Shown here piece by piece: positions 30,704 through 40,548 of a stretch of DNA of 64,000 nucleotides. Below the pieces are notes generated by a model that saw nothing but the letters and a program-made list of their open reading frames with translations, was not told the DNA's origin and did not search any database. The stretch lies in NCBI GenBank assembly GCA_026636295.1, contig CP089460.1, positions 372,001-436,000 on the forward strand, in the 5' to 3' direction. A program made the translations under genes and the position numbers. This stretch comes from Medakamo hakoo (lineage: Eukaryota > Chlorophyta > Trebouxiophyceae > Coccomyxaceae). Positions within the stretch are counted from its first letter, which is position 1, and every line of letters starts with the position of its first letter.

Positions 30704-30969
30704 GGTGGAGGGTGAGGGGGGGGGGCTGCATGTGGGGTGGGGGGTGGTGTGGTTTCTGGGCGTGAGGTGCCCGCCTCCCCTCACGCACGCAGGGGGAATG
30801 GATGGGAGAGAGGGTGCAGTGGCTCTGTGGCTGGAAGGGGGCTGTGGTCGAGGGAGCGACCGGCCGGGCGCCTCGCTCCTCTCCCCCAGACCCGTGTTCT
30901 CCTTTCGTCCGCTCCCCCCACGCACGCACGCCCTTCGAGCACTCCCACGCCCTTCCAGCGCCCTCCGAC

Positions 30970-32603
30970 ATGTTCCAGGAGAAAGTGCCCCTGACGGGCG
31001 CGGCCCCGGTGAGTTGTTTTCGGCCGGCGGCAGGCGCGCGCGCGGCAGGCCCCGTCGACCAAACAAAAAAGCCGACCGCAATTCTTTGCGCCCGCGGCGC
31101 ACCGTCTTCTCGGCCCTCGCTCGGCCCGCCAGCCGCCCTTGTAGACCGGCAAGGCACCGCACTTGATTGTGGCGCGTCCAAAGAGGCGTTTCGTGCCCGT
31201 CTGCGGGCCGCCGCGGCGCCGCATTCTGTTGCATAGCTTTTTGAAAAAGAAAAAGCCCGAGGGAGGACGGACCGCCTGCGCTCCTTCCGGCTCGACAGCC
31301 TCGCGCCGCTGCATGCGTGAGCCGAGCGTGCATCCCGGCCGCCTGCGTCAGCCGGGCGCGGACGGGCGAGAGCCGTTCAGACCTGCGCCTGGGCGTCGAA
31401 AAAAACAAAAGCACGCCTGTCTGTCCGCATTGCTTTCGCGTGTCCTCTCACACACACGCCCTCCCCATCCACACCCACCTCATCAGGCCGGCGCCAAGTT
31501 GGCGTCCTCCATCAAGTGAGTGTCGGCCGTGTGTGTTTGGGGTGAGCGGGGTTTTGCCGTCGAAAAAGAGGGCTCAAGCTTGGCGCGAGCACGTCTCTCT
31601 CCCCGCTTCGCGCCTGCCTCCCACGCCTCCGACCGCGCCCAGCCGCGGAGGCTTGTGCGAGAGCCCTGGTCTACCCTTCCCTGCGGCGGGAAAGCGGGGT
31701 GGAAGGCGCAGGAGGCTGGGAGTGGGAGCCCCGTCTTTTTCCCCCAGGGCGCGCGCCGTTTTGAAAAAAAAGCATCCAACCACCTTCGGCCCGGGTGGTG
31801 ATGCGTGGGGGTGGACGGCCGCCCGCGTCTCGGCCCTGCATGCAACGAGCTCGGCCTGCGCGTCCGAAGCGCTGGCGGGGGAGCCAGGGAAAGAAAAAAA
31901 GAAGGGAGGAAAAGAGCGCCGGCCCGCGGCAACCCCTTCCATCCCATCCCATCCCACCCCCATCCCACCCCCATCCCATCCCATCCCACCAAACCACAGC
32001 GACGAGGAAAACCCGTACCTGCGCTCCGCCCCGCCGTCCGCGCCCCGCCGCTCGCTCGTCGCCCGCGCCGTCGCCGACATCCGCGCCCGCTGGTGGCTGT
32101 GGGGCGCCCTGCTCTTCGCGGCCGCCCTCGCCACCACGCTCGTCGCGTTCCGGGGCCAGCTGTACGACCTGTCCGCCCGGGGCATGCCCCTGCTCGCCGT
32201 CAAGGAGAACGCGGCGGAGGCGTGCACGACGATGTGCGAGGACGCCGTCGCGGAAGCGGCGAAAGCGGCCGGCGGGAAGGGCGCGCCCGCCGGGTCGGCC
32301 GCCGCGGCCGAGTCGTTCGACGCGTGCTACGCCAAGTGCGTGGCCCAGGAGACCAAGGACGTGGCGCGCGAGCGCGAAGAATTCAAGAAGGAGGAGGTCG
32401 AGATCGAAAAGGAGGAGGCGGCGGACAAGGCGGCGGCGGAGGCGGCGGCCGCGGCCAAACAGCCGGCGGCGCCCGCTGCCGCGGCGGCCGAGGCCAAGCC
32501 GGCCGAGCCCGCTGCTGCTGCCAAGCCGGCCGAGCCCGCTGCTGCTGCCAAGCCGGCCGAGCCCGCTGCTGCCAAGCCGGCGGAGCCGGCCAAGCAGCCT
32601 TGA
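30970..32603 (+). CDS. Single-span membrane protein with twin CX3C motifs and KPAEPAAA repeats
   Basis: Exons 30970-31008, 31487-31515 (29 nt) and 32000-32603, 223 residues; phases fit (AA|C). A cytosolic-type start (MFQEKVPLTG) is followed by ENPYLRSAPPSAPRRSLVAR and one transmembrane helix (WWLWGALLFAAALATTLVAF, about residues 55-75). Beyond it come two CX3C motifs, ACTTMCEDAV and ACYAKCVAQE, about 33 residues apart. A charged coiled coil (EREEFKKEEVEIEKEEAAD) follows, then four imperfect KPAEPAAA repeats. CX3C pairs form disulfides in small Tim chaperones; whether these do is inference. No family assigned. Introns 1 and 2 are about 480 nt each, long for this window. Confidence 0.65.
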
Positions 32604-33182
32604 GGGAAAACGCGTGCGTGTTTTGTCTGTTTGGGGGGGGGGGGGTCGTCGAGATGAGAGGGTCGGGCGCGCGCCCTGTGTAAAAAGCCCGACCCGAGCA
32701 CAGGACACGCCCGGCCCTTGAGTGAACGGACGTGAAACGGTGAGAGTTGCGTGGGGATTGGTGTGCGGGGAGGGCGGCGGGTCGGCCGGGGGAAGGTTGC
32801 GCGCGCAAGGGGGGGAGGGAGAAAAAAGGACAGGGGGAGGGGAGGGGAGGAGGGCGGCCGGTTGACCGACCCGCGCGCGCCCACTCACCCAAACTCGGCT
32901 CCTCTCCTCTCCCCTCCCAACTCTGCTTCCCGCGGACCGGCGGCCACAAGGACACCGCCCCCTCCCGGCGCCCGCACGCCCTCCCACGCACAGAGGGTGC
33001 GGCCAAGGCCGCGTGCCTGCGCGCGCCAACTGGGCGTGCGCGACGGCGCAGCGGCGGGACTGGACCCCGAAAGCGCCGCAGCGGCCGGCCTTTCGCGCCA
33101 GGCGCGCGCGCGCTGCCTCTTCAGCCAGCCTGCTTTTTTTGGCCGGCGCGCACCCCGCCGCGGGGGCCCGAGCCTGCTCACC
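32604..33182. other. Tandem intergenic region before the RRM gene
   Basis: 579 bp, no supported gene. It holds a G11 run (about 32632-32643), several GGGGAGG purine tracts (32810-32850), and CpG-rich sequence up to the RRM ATG. Likely the 3' UTR of the upstream gene plus a promoter. Confidence 0.5.
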
Positions 33183-34418
33183 ATGCCGCCCACCTCGCCC
33201 GACGCGCGCACGCCCGGCCGTGGCGGCCCAGGCTCCACGGCCTCGTCCTCCTCCTCCGCCGGCACGTCGCCCGACGGCCGCCGCCGCCGCCCACCACCAC
33301 CACCACCACCCCGCCACACGGCACACGCCGTGGCCGCGACGCCGACGCCACCCGCGCAGCAGCGCCCGCCGCCCTCCCGCCCGACCGCCGTCGCGGCCGC
33401 GCCCTCCACCGGCGGCTCGTCCGGCGCGCGCCCGCCGTCCCCCGGCTCCGGCGCCGCGTCGTCCGCCTCGGAAGACCGGGCCAACAACTTGTACGTGAAA
33501 AACCTGCCGCCGTCCGTGGATGAGGCCGCGCTGGCCGCCATGGTGGAGGCGGTGGGCGGGCCGGCGCGCGTGCCCATCCGCGCGCTGTCCGCCCGCGTCC
33601 TGCGCGACCGGACGGGCGCGTCCAAGGGCGTGGCGTTTGTGCAGGTGGACAGTGAGGCGGGCGCGGCCGCGGCCGTGTCCGCGCTGCACGGCGCGGCCTT
33701 CGCGGGCCAGCGCCTGCACGTGGCCGTCGCCCTGACCAAGGCCGCCCGCCAGGCCGCGGCCCGGGAGGCGCGCGAGGCGCGGGAAGCGGCCGCCGCGGTC
33801 GCGGGCCTGAGCCCGCCGTCGGCCGGCCGGCCGGCCAGCGCGGGCGCGCCCGGCGCGTGGCGGACGAGCGGCGACTGGCGGGAGGCCCGGGCGCGGCCGC
33901 CCCCCTCCACGCCCAGCCCGGCGGGGGGGCAGCGCCTGGGGGCGCAGCCGTCACCGTCGTCGGCCTGGCCGCCGTCGGCCGCGTGGCGCGCGACGACGCC
34001 CGCGACGGGCGCGGCCGGCGACGACGGCGACGGGTGGGGCGTCGCCGGCGACCGCGCCGGCGCCGGCCCCGGCTGGCCGTGGGGCGTCGCCGGCGACCGC
34101 GCCGGCGCCGGCCCCGGCTGGGGGTGGGGCGTCGGCGGCGCGCCCACGCCCTTCAACGGCACGCCCGTCGTCCTGGCCCCCGGCGGCGGCGGCGGCCTGG
34201 GGTTTGGCTACGTCCCGCTGACGCCGCCCGACACGCCGCCCGACGGGTCGTCGCCCGCGGGCTCGTCCGCGGGCGACGTCGCCGCGCTGGCCGCCGCGGT
34301 CGGCGCGAGCGTGCTGCCGGTGGCGGTGCCGTCCCAAAACGGGGAGTGGGTGGTGCTGCCGCCGCCGCCGTCGCAGCAGCAGCAGCAGCAGCCAGGGAAT
34401 GGAGGGGGTGGGGGTTGA
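33183..34418 (+). CDS. RNA-binding protein with a single RRM domain
   Basis: Single exon, 411 residues from the ATG at 33183. Residues about 100-185 form an RRM: RNP2 is NNLYVKNLPPSV and RNP1 is SKGVAFVQVD, with ALHGAAFAGQRLHVAVALTK at the end of the fold. Flanks are disordered: a Pro/Ser/Ala-rich N-terminus, and a C-terminus with a perfect 15-residue tandem repeat (WGVAGDRAGAGPGWP type; 45-bp DNA units at 34035-34079 and 34080-34124), a PLTPPDTPPD segment and a Q6 tract encoded by CAG triplets (34374-34391). Likely an mRNA- or splicing-associated factor; targets unknown. It converges with the GST gene. Confidence 0.85.
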   Translation: MPPTSPDARTPGRGGPGSTASSSSSAGTSPDGRRRRPPPPPPPRHTAHAVAATPTPPAQQRPPPSRPTAVAAAPSTGGSSGARPPSPGSGAASSASEDRANNLYVKNLPPSVDEAALAAMVEAVGGPARVPIRALSARVLRDRTGASKGVAFVQVDSEAGAAAAVSALHGAAFAGQRLHVAVALTKAARQAAAREAREAREAAAAVAGLSPPSAGRPASAGAPGAWRTSGDWREARARPPPSTPSPAGGQRLGAQPSPSSAWPPSAAWRATTPATGAAGDDGDGWGVAGDRAGAGPGWPWGVAGDRAGAGPGWGWGVGGAPTPFNGTPVVLAPGGGGGLGFGYVPLTPPDTPPDGSSPAGSSAGDVAALAAAVGASVLPVAVPSQNGEWVVLPPPPSQQQQQQPGNGGGGG

Positions 34419-34559
34419 GCACACAAAAAAAGATGGACACACACAAAAAGCTCTGTCTAAACACAACGCGCCGCACGGCCGCACCACCCGCCCTCTCTCT
34501 CTCTTCTCCCTCTTTCCCCCTCCCTCCCCTCTCTCTCTCCTCTCTCTCTCCATCCCCCT

Positions 34560-36798
34560 TCACGCCCCGACGACCGCGTCGATGAACCAGTTGAGGTGGG
34601 CGCGCAACTGGCGCGCCGCGGGGAGGGGCAGGTCGCGCGGGACGCCCACCCGGTCGCGCAGGTAGGCCAGCCCCAGCGCGGCGGGCCCGCCCGGCAGGGC
34701 GGCGGACGGCCCGCCCCCGCCCGCCGCACCGCCCGTCGCGAACGCCGCCCGCTCGGGGCCGGCCAGCAGCGCGTGCGCGACGTGGCGCAGGGCGGCGTCG
34801 ATGGCGGGCAGGGCGGCCTCGTCCGGCTGCGCGTACGGGTCCGACAGGCGGGCGCCGACGGCCGGGCGGCCGGGCGGGGCCGGCCCGCGCGCCGCAAACC
34901 GCGCGACGGCGCCGTGGTTGGCCACCAAGCGGGCGGCGGCGCGCAGGCGGTCGGCCGGCGGGTCTTCCGCCCACCGCTCGCCCGCGGGCCCGGTCCCCAG
35001 CGGCGCCAGCGGCAGGCGCCACGCCCGCCCGTCCGTCCCGTCCACGTCCGCCGCCATGGCGGCCGTCGACGGCGAGGCGTGCGACACGCACCCGCCGAGC
35101 TGGGGCGGCAGGTCGTGGACGTGGGTGTAGTAGTCGGACCGCGTGCCGCCGTACACGGGCCAGGCGTCCATGGCGTCCCACCAGGCGTTGAGGCGGGGGA
35201 AGGCGGCCGCGTCGCCGCGCAGGCGCTCGCCCTTGTAGTACGGGATGGAGGCGGCCATGCGCTCCAAAAACGGGGCGAAGACGCAGTCGGGCAGCTGGGG
35301 TGTGGGCCCCATGAAAAAGGGCCCGCCGCCGGGCGACGACGCGAGCGCGTCCTCCACCATGCCCAGCGTCCGCATGAAGGCGCCGCGCCGGGCGTCGTGG
35401 CCGCCCGGCTGGCACAGCCAGCCCAGCCAGTCGCCAAAGAGCTGGCGTTCCAGGCGCATGAGGGCCGCTGTTTTTGGGTGTTGGGGTTTGGGGGAGGGGG
35501 CGGGTGGGGCGTCAGGGAAAAAAGGATGATGGGGGGTGGACGGGCAGGGCGGCGTGTGGAACGGCACGCACCGCACGAGGGCGCCATCCCAACCTCTCTC
35601 TCCCTCTCTCTCTCTCTCTCCCTCCCTCTCTCTCTCTCTCCCTCCCTCTCGACCCCCACCACAACCAAGAAAAACGCACTGTGCCGGGCGGACGCCGCCG
35701 CGTCGTCGGGGCGCGGGACCAACGGCTCGTGCTCAGGGAAGGACGCCTCCAGCACGTCCGCGATGACGGCGGACTCGGTGTACAGGACGCCGTCCAGTTC
35801 CAGGGCGGGGAGCAGGCCGGAGGGGACGCGGGCCATGTACTCGGGTGGCTGTGGGTTTTTTTTTGTGGAGGGAGGGGACGGGGACACACGCGGGGGTGGG
35901 AGGGATGGGAAACGGATGGAGGTGAGCCCGACCCCATACCCACCCACGCACACCCGCCCGCCCCGCGCGCTTGCTTTCTTTTCCGTCCCTCCCCTCCTCG
36001 TCGGTCGCCCCTCACCTTGGGCCCATACGCGCGCATGTTGATCTTCGTGATCCTGTACGGAATGCGCTTGGCCTCCAACTGCAACCAGATCTTGTGGCAG
36101 TACGGGCACCAGGCCGCGTGGTCGCGGAACAGCGTGACGCGCGGTTCGGCCGCCGATCCAAAGGAGCGCACGAGGGCGGCCGCGTTGGTCGGGCCCTGGA
36201 CGGTGTGTGTTTTTTTGGGGGGCGGGGATGAGAGGGAGGGAGTCAAGGGTGCCGCGACGCGTCGCAGGAGCGAGGCGTGCGGCACGAGCGGAGGCCCCCT
36301 TCCCGGCCGTGGGGCATGTGGGATGGGATGGACTGGGGAGAGAGGGTGGGCCGCGCCACCCGTGCCGCGCGACCGTCTCGCTGCGACCCGCGGCGCGCGC
36401 GCAGCAACAGCGCCGCGCACACAATCGTTCGCCGTCTTTTTCCAACTCACATTCTCCAGGTCGGGCTCAGGCACGCCCAGAGATTCCCGCTGAGCCGCGA
36501 CCAGACTCGCCAGGTCGGCCCAGGAGGGGGCGGACGCCGCGAATGCTTTTGCGGACGAAGCAGCGACGTCCTCACCGCCGTCGCCACCCGGCCCGCCGGC
36601 CGCCGCCCCGCCCAGCGCGTTCTTGAGCGAGTTGAGCAGGCTGGCCATGCTGCCGCCACCACCGCCAGACGATGCGGCCGCGCGGACGGAGCGAGGTGGG
36701 AGGGCGTGCAGCAACGACGGTGCGGCCAGCGTGCGGCGCGTCGAGCGCTGGGACAGAGACGCGGCGTGCAGGGGACGCGCGGTGGTCAGCACGCGCAT
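34560..36798 (-). CDS. Glutathione S-transferase family protein, organellar, with extended C-terminus
   Basis: Exons 36798-36451, 36195-36016, 35848-35680 and 35467-34560, 534 residues; all phases agree. The N-terminus [20 protein letters not shown] followed by [10 protein letters not shown] is a probable transit peptide. The thioredoxin-like N-domain has [20 protein letters not shown], a CPYC redox motif as in omega/lambda-type and glutaredoxin-like GSTs, then [20 protein letters not shown]. The GST C-domain has [20 protein letters not shown] and INAWWDAM-like helices. About 200 further residues (from VDGTDGRAW) form an Ala/Arg-rich extension ending in [12 protein letters not shown]. Such CPYC-type proteins act as thiol transferases. 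Start choice is inferred from the targeting peptide. Confidence 0.85.
35593..35650 (+). repeat. (TC)n-rich microsatellite in GST intron 3
   Basis: Imperfect TC repeats interrupted by CCTCCC units, within the intron at 35468-35679. On the coding (minus) strand the tract is GA-rich, so it is a purine tract, not a pyrimidine tract, in the transcript. Confidence 0.9.
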
Positions 36799-37088
36799 TT
36801 CTTTGCGTGCGCAGGTCGTGTGTGCAGTGGGGCACTGGGACAGGAGGGGGGAATGCTCCGTTCGCGCGGCCTCTGAAAGTGAAAGCGAAAATGACCCGTC
36901 AGTCGTGCAAACGCGCGTTTGTTTCTTCGCGCAAACCGCGGTCAAGAAACGCGGCGTGCGGAGCAACGGGGATTGCCCTGCCTTCGCCACTCCATCAGGT
37001 AGTTGCTGATACGCCATAGATCAGTCTGGTCCGAAGCACAAGGCGAGAGCCGGCGTCCTTCCCTGCGTGTGAGGGTCCGACAGAAGCA

Positions 37089-37979
37089 ATGCCTGCACCC
37101 TCCTCCCTGCCCGACATGACTGCGGCCCTCAAAGCCAAGGTCACCGCGCTTGACGCGAGCGCCGCCACACTGTCCGCCCTGTACGACGGCATGGCTGCCG
37201 CCTGGCGTGAGCACGGCCCCGACGCCGACGCCATCGCGTCGACGGCGAATTACTACGACGGCTCGTCGACCCCGCCGCGCCCGCTCCCGTACACTGCCTT
37301 CACCCCACCGCTCGCGCCCGCCGCCGTCCGCCTCCTGGCCTTCTTCCTCCTGCACCCAGACGGAGACGAGCCTGGGTCTGGAGCGGCGGCGCTGGCAACC
37401 GCCGCTATGGCCGCGGCGGACGGGGTCGCGGCCGCCCTCCCGCGCGGCGCCCGCCTCCACCGGTCGGACCCGTCCGGCCTGCACCTGACCCTCTTCATGA
37501 CCTCCCAGCCCTTTGCGCTGTGCGCGGACCCGTTTGAGCGGGGCGGCGGCGCAGACGGACAGGAGCACGGCGCAGGCGGACAGGAGCACGGCGCAGGCGG
37601 ACGGGCAGGTGCCGGCTTGGGCGCGCCCGGGCCCGGCGTCGTGGAGAGGGAGGTCGCGGCGACCGCGGCGCTGGCTGCGAGCACGCCCGCCCGCCCGGCG
37701 CTCGTCGCCCACTCCATCGTCCTCGCCCGCTCCGGCGCTCTGCTGCTCCTGCTGACGGAAGAGGGAGACGGCCGCGTGGTTGAAGGCTTGCGCACGCGGG
37801 CGCGCGCCGCGTTCCCGCACGCGCCGCCGACCCAGGCGTCCATCCTGCACGTCACGCTCGGGCGCCTGCTGTCCGGGTTGGAGGGTGGGGGGGGGGGGGG
37901 GGCGGTGGTGCGGCCACCAGTGCGGCGGCCGCCGTCGCGGCCGTCGCCGACGCGGCCGCGGCGGCGAGTGAGAGAGTGA
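37089..37979 (+). CDS. 2H-phosphoesterase-like protein; C-terminal frame uncertain
   Basis: As read, 296 residues from the ATG at 37089. Two HxT motifs, LHLTLF (His122/Thr124) and LHVTLG (His244/Thr246), sit in beta-strand-like contexts about 120 residues apart, the hallmark of 2H phosphoesterases that open cyclic phosphates or process RNA ends. A 21-bp tandem repeat encodes DGQEHGAG units between them. A run of 16 G (37887-37902) lies just after the second motif. Beyond it this frame turns Arg/Pro-rich, whereas another frame encodes a more protein-like tail (RGMRWSPPSLSHICEDVFAT) to a TAG at 38087-38089. The true end may therefore be 38089. No specific orthologue recognised. Confidence 0.6.
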   Translation: MPAPSSLPDMTAALKAKVTALDASAATLSALYDGMAAAWREHGPDADAIASTANYYDGSSTPPRPLPYTAFTPPLAPAAVRLLAFFLLHPDGDEPGSGAAALATAAMAAADGVAAALPRGARLHRSDPSGLHLTLFMTSQPFALCADPFERGGGADGQEHGAGGQEHGAGGRAGAGLGAPGPGVVEREVAATAALAASTPARPALVAHSIVLARSGALLLLLTEEGDGRVVEGLRTRARAAFPHAPPTQASILHVTLGRLLSGLEGGGGGGAVVRPPVRRPPSRPSPTRPRRRVRE

Positions 37980-38332
37980 GAGGGATGCGGTGGTCTCCAC
38001 CGTCGCTGTCCCACATCTGTGAGGACGTGTTTGCGACGGTGGGGGGCACGCGCGCCGACGCGCCGTTTCGGGGGGTGGGTGGTGGCTAGCTCTGCGAAAC
38101 CAAGGTTTTTCCTTCCGTCCGTCGTGCTGTAAATTTACAGCCCCTCGTGGCCGTGCTCTCTCTCCCCCTCCCTCCCACCTCAGGGCCCGGAGCAGGAGCG
38201 CGCACACAAAAGAAAATCACCAAAACAAAAGAAAAAAACAAAGACTTCGAAAACGCGTGTTTTCCCACTCCCGCTTCTTCGCGCGCGCCCCTGTTCCCAT
38301 TCCGCACCCACCATCCCCGCGCTTCCTCCCTC

Positions 38333-39790
38333 TCACGCCCACAGCGCCAGCAGCGACATGAGCCCCGCCCCCAGCGCCAGCGCCACAAAGCCGGCCACTT
38401 GGAGGCGCCCGTCCGCCCGGAAGCGCTTGGACGCGAAGTCGGCGGCGATCAGGTCGACGAGGGCCATGTAGATGAGAATGCCCGCGGACACCGAGTCAAA
38501 GACGCCCGACACGGCGAGCGCGGCCGGAGCGTTGGGCGAGTAGGAGGAGGACAGGGCCAGGCCCAGGCCGATGCCCAGGGGCGTGGACAGGGCGTAGAAG
38601 GCGCCCAGGGCCGCGTGCGCGCGGGCGGAGTACTCGGCCTCGATCAGGCAGCCGCCGAGGGCCAAGCCTTCAAAGGTCTGGTGGAACGTGATCGCGGCGA
38701 GCAGCGGGCGGACGACGCACGCGGTGCGCCCGACGCCGAGCGAAATGCCAATCAGCACGGAGTGGAGCGCGATGCCCAGCTCCAGGACCTGGGCCACCGC
38801 CGCGTGCCGGGCCGCGACGACGCAGTCTTCCCCGCGGTCGTGGGTGTGGCCGTGGCCGTGGGCGGCGCCCGGGCCGTGGACGGCGGCCAAGGACAGGTCG
38901 CCCGCCGCGCACGCGGCCTCTGCCCCGGCGGCGCCGCCGCCCGCCTGGGCGGGGGAGGGCGGGCAGCACGCGCTGGTGTGTGGGGCCGCCGGTGCGCGCC
39001 GGCCCGCGCGACCCGCCGCTTCCACGTCATCGCACGCCGTGGAGTGCGGGCGGCCCGGGTGGGGGGAGTGGTGGTGGTCGTGGTGCGTGGCGGCGCCGGA
39101 GGCCGACGCGGCAGAGTCGTCGTCGGCCGCCTTCCCACCGCCGGCCTTCCCACCGCCGGCGCCGTGGTCGTGGCCGTCGCCGCCCTTGGACGCCGCCAGC
39201 CCCTTCCCGCCGCCGCCGCCCCCGTTCCCGGCCATGGCGCGCAGCCGAGCGTGCAGCCGCCGCTCCGCAATCACGGTCAGGCCGTGCTCGATGAGCATGA
39301 CGGCGACGATGGTGGCGGTCGCGATGGTCCCCGCCCACGAAAAGGAGGGCCAGCCCAGGCAGGGCGACGCGAGGAAGCCGATGGCGCCGGGGAACATGTG
39401 GACGAGGCCGGTCGCGAGGATGACGCCCGCGCCGAAGGCCTTGAACACGAAAAAGGCGGCCCGGTCCTTGGAGAGGAGGGGGGTGGAGGGCACGGCGCGG
39501 CCGCCGCGCCGCGTGCGCAGCCGCGACAAGACGAGCGGGAGGTAGACGCCCACGGCGGAACAGATGCCGACAATGAAGATGGCGCCGATGCGGAGGGCCA
39601 GGGCATTGCCTGGCGTGGAGCAGGAGTCGGCCAGGGCGTTGGCGCACGCGGCGGCTAGGTCCGCGCCGTCCAGCCCGGCAAACTCGCCCGACCCGCCGTG
39701 CGCGTGGCCGGCGTGGCCGGCGGAGGGTTGGCGCGCGGCCGGCGCGGGCGCCAGCAGCTCGGCCGCGTGGTCGTGGTCGGCGTGGTCCAT
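38333..39790 (-). CDS. ZIP-family zinc/iron transporter
   Basis: Single exon, 485 residues. The start MDHADHDHAAEL is His-rich. Eight membrane helices can be traced, including LRIGAIFIVGICSAVGVYLP, AFFVFKAFGAGVILATGLVH and the ZIP signature in helices IV-V: IALHSVLIGISLGVG and ITFHQTFEGLALGG, whose His and Glu line the metal path. A long variable loop between helices III and IV contains metal-binding clusters (HDHGAG, HHDHHH, HGHGHTHD). It belongs to the plant ZIP/IRT group, moving Zn2+ or Fe2+ into the cytosol; metal and membrane are not decidable here. Multi-His clusters suggest metal sensing or regulated turnover. Confidence 0.95.
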   Translation of the reverse strand: MDHADHDHAAELLAPAPAARQPSAGHAGHAHGGSGEFAGLDGADLAAACANALADSCSTPGNALALRIGAIFIVGICSAVGVYLPLVLSRLRTRRGGRAVPSTPLLSKDRAAFFVFKAFGAGVILATGLVHMFPGAIGFLASPCLGWPSFSWAGTIATATIVAVMLIEHGLTVIAERRLHARLRAMAGNGGGGGGKGLAASKGGDGHDHGAGGGKAGGGKAADDDSAASASGAATHHDHHHSPHPGRPHSTACDDVEAAGRAGRRAPAAPHTSACCPPSPAQAGGGAAGAEAACAAGDLSLAAVHGPGAAHGHGHTHDRGEDCVVAARHAAVAQVLELGIALHSVLIGISLGVGRTACVVRPLLAAITFHQTFEGLALGGCLIEAEYSARAHAALGAFYALSTPLGIGLGLALSSSYSPNAPAALAVSGVFDSVSAGILIYMALVDLIAADFASKRFRADGRLQVAGFVALALGAGLMSLLALWA

Positions 39791-40548
39791 TGGTTGTGTG
39801 TGTGGGAGGGGTTGGGCGCGCCCTGGTTCGCCGCCTGTGTTGTGTGTGTTTTGGGAGGGGGCGGGGAGGTGCATTAGGCAAGCGAGCGTGTGGGGTGCGG
39901 AAGCGTCGGATGGTGGCACGCCGGCCGCGCACGGCCGCGGGGCTCTGTGTCTCCCCCCGATGATCGTGCGCTCGAAACCGCTTTCCGCCACTGTCACGCC
40001 GGGCCACAGGAGGCATATAGAGCTGAGCCTCTCGGCCGGTGAGGCAGACAGGCCGGGCGATGGCCGGACGACGGCCCACGGCCCCGCCGTGTGCAAGCGA
40101 TGCAATGTGCCGCTGGCCAGCAGCCGCCAAGGGAAAAAAAACGCCCGTCGGAGGCCTGGCACGACCGTCACGGCTCCACCCGCCACGCACACGCAAAATG
40201 AGAAGACTGGGCTGTCCTGTGGCCGCAAAAAATTGGGCTGCGAACGCTCCCTCAAAACACACTTACCTCGTTTTTGACGGCGTTGGGCAGGAGCGAGCGG
40301 GCCGTTCGCGAGTCTGATGGCCGGGGCCTCCCCACCTCCACTCCCCCCCTTCCAGTCCCGCACGCCCGCACCGTTCCCGCCCGCCCAAACACCTCTGACA
40401 ATGAAACAAACGCCTCCACGGTTTTCACACACACACGTGCTCGCGCACAAAGAATCAGACGACGAAAAATCCACTCTCCACTCCACCCTCTCCCCCCGCC
40501 CACCCACCCACCCACCCACCCCCACCCACCCACTCTCTCGCTCTCCCC
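39791..40548. other. Tandem intergenic region between DUF2854 and ZIP genes
   Basis: 758 bp, among the longest gene-free stretches here, containing the ZIP promoter and the DUF2854 3' UTR (both minus strand). A (CCCA)n stretch lies at about 40500-40536 and A-tracts at 40133-40140. A CKRC-like reading at about 40091 was not convincing. No RNA gene recognised. Confidence 0.5.

Noticed and set aside
40085-40277. CKRC-containing reading in the ZIP/DUF2854 gap, looked at as a zinc-finger exon
   Set aside because: Only one Cys pair, no partner exon or splice signals, and Lys/Arg-biased surroundings.
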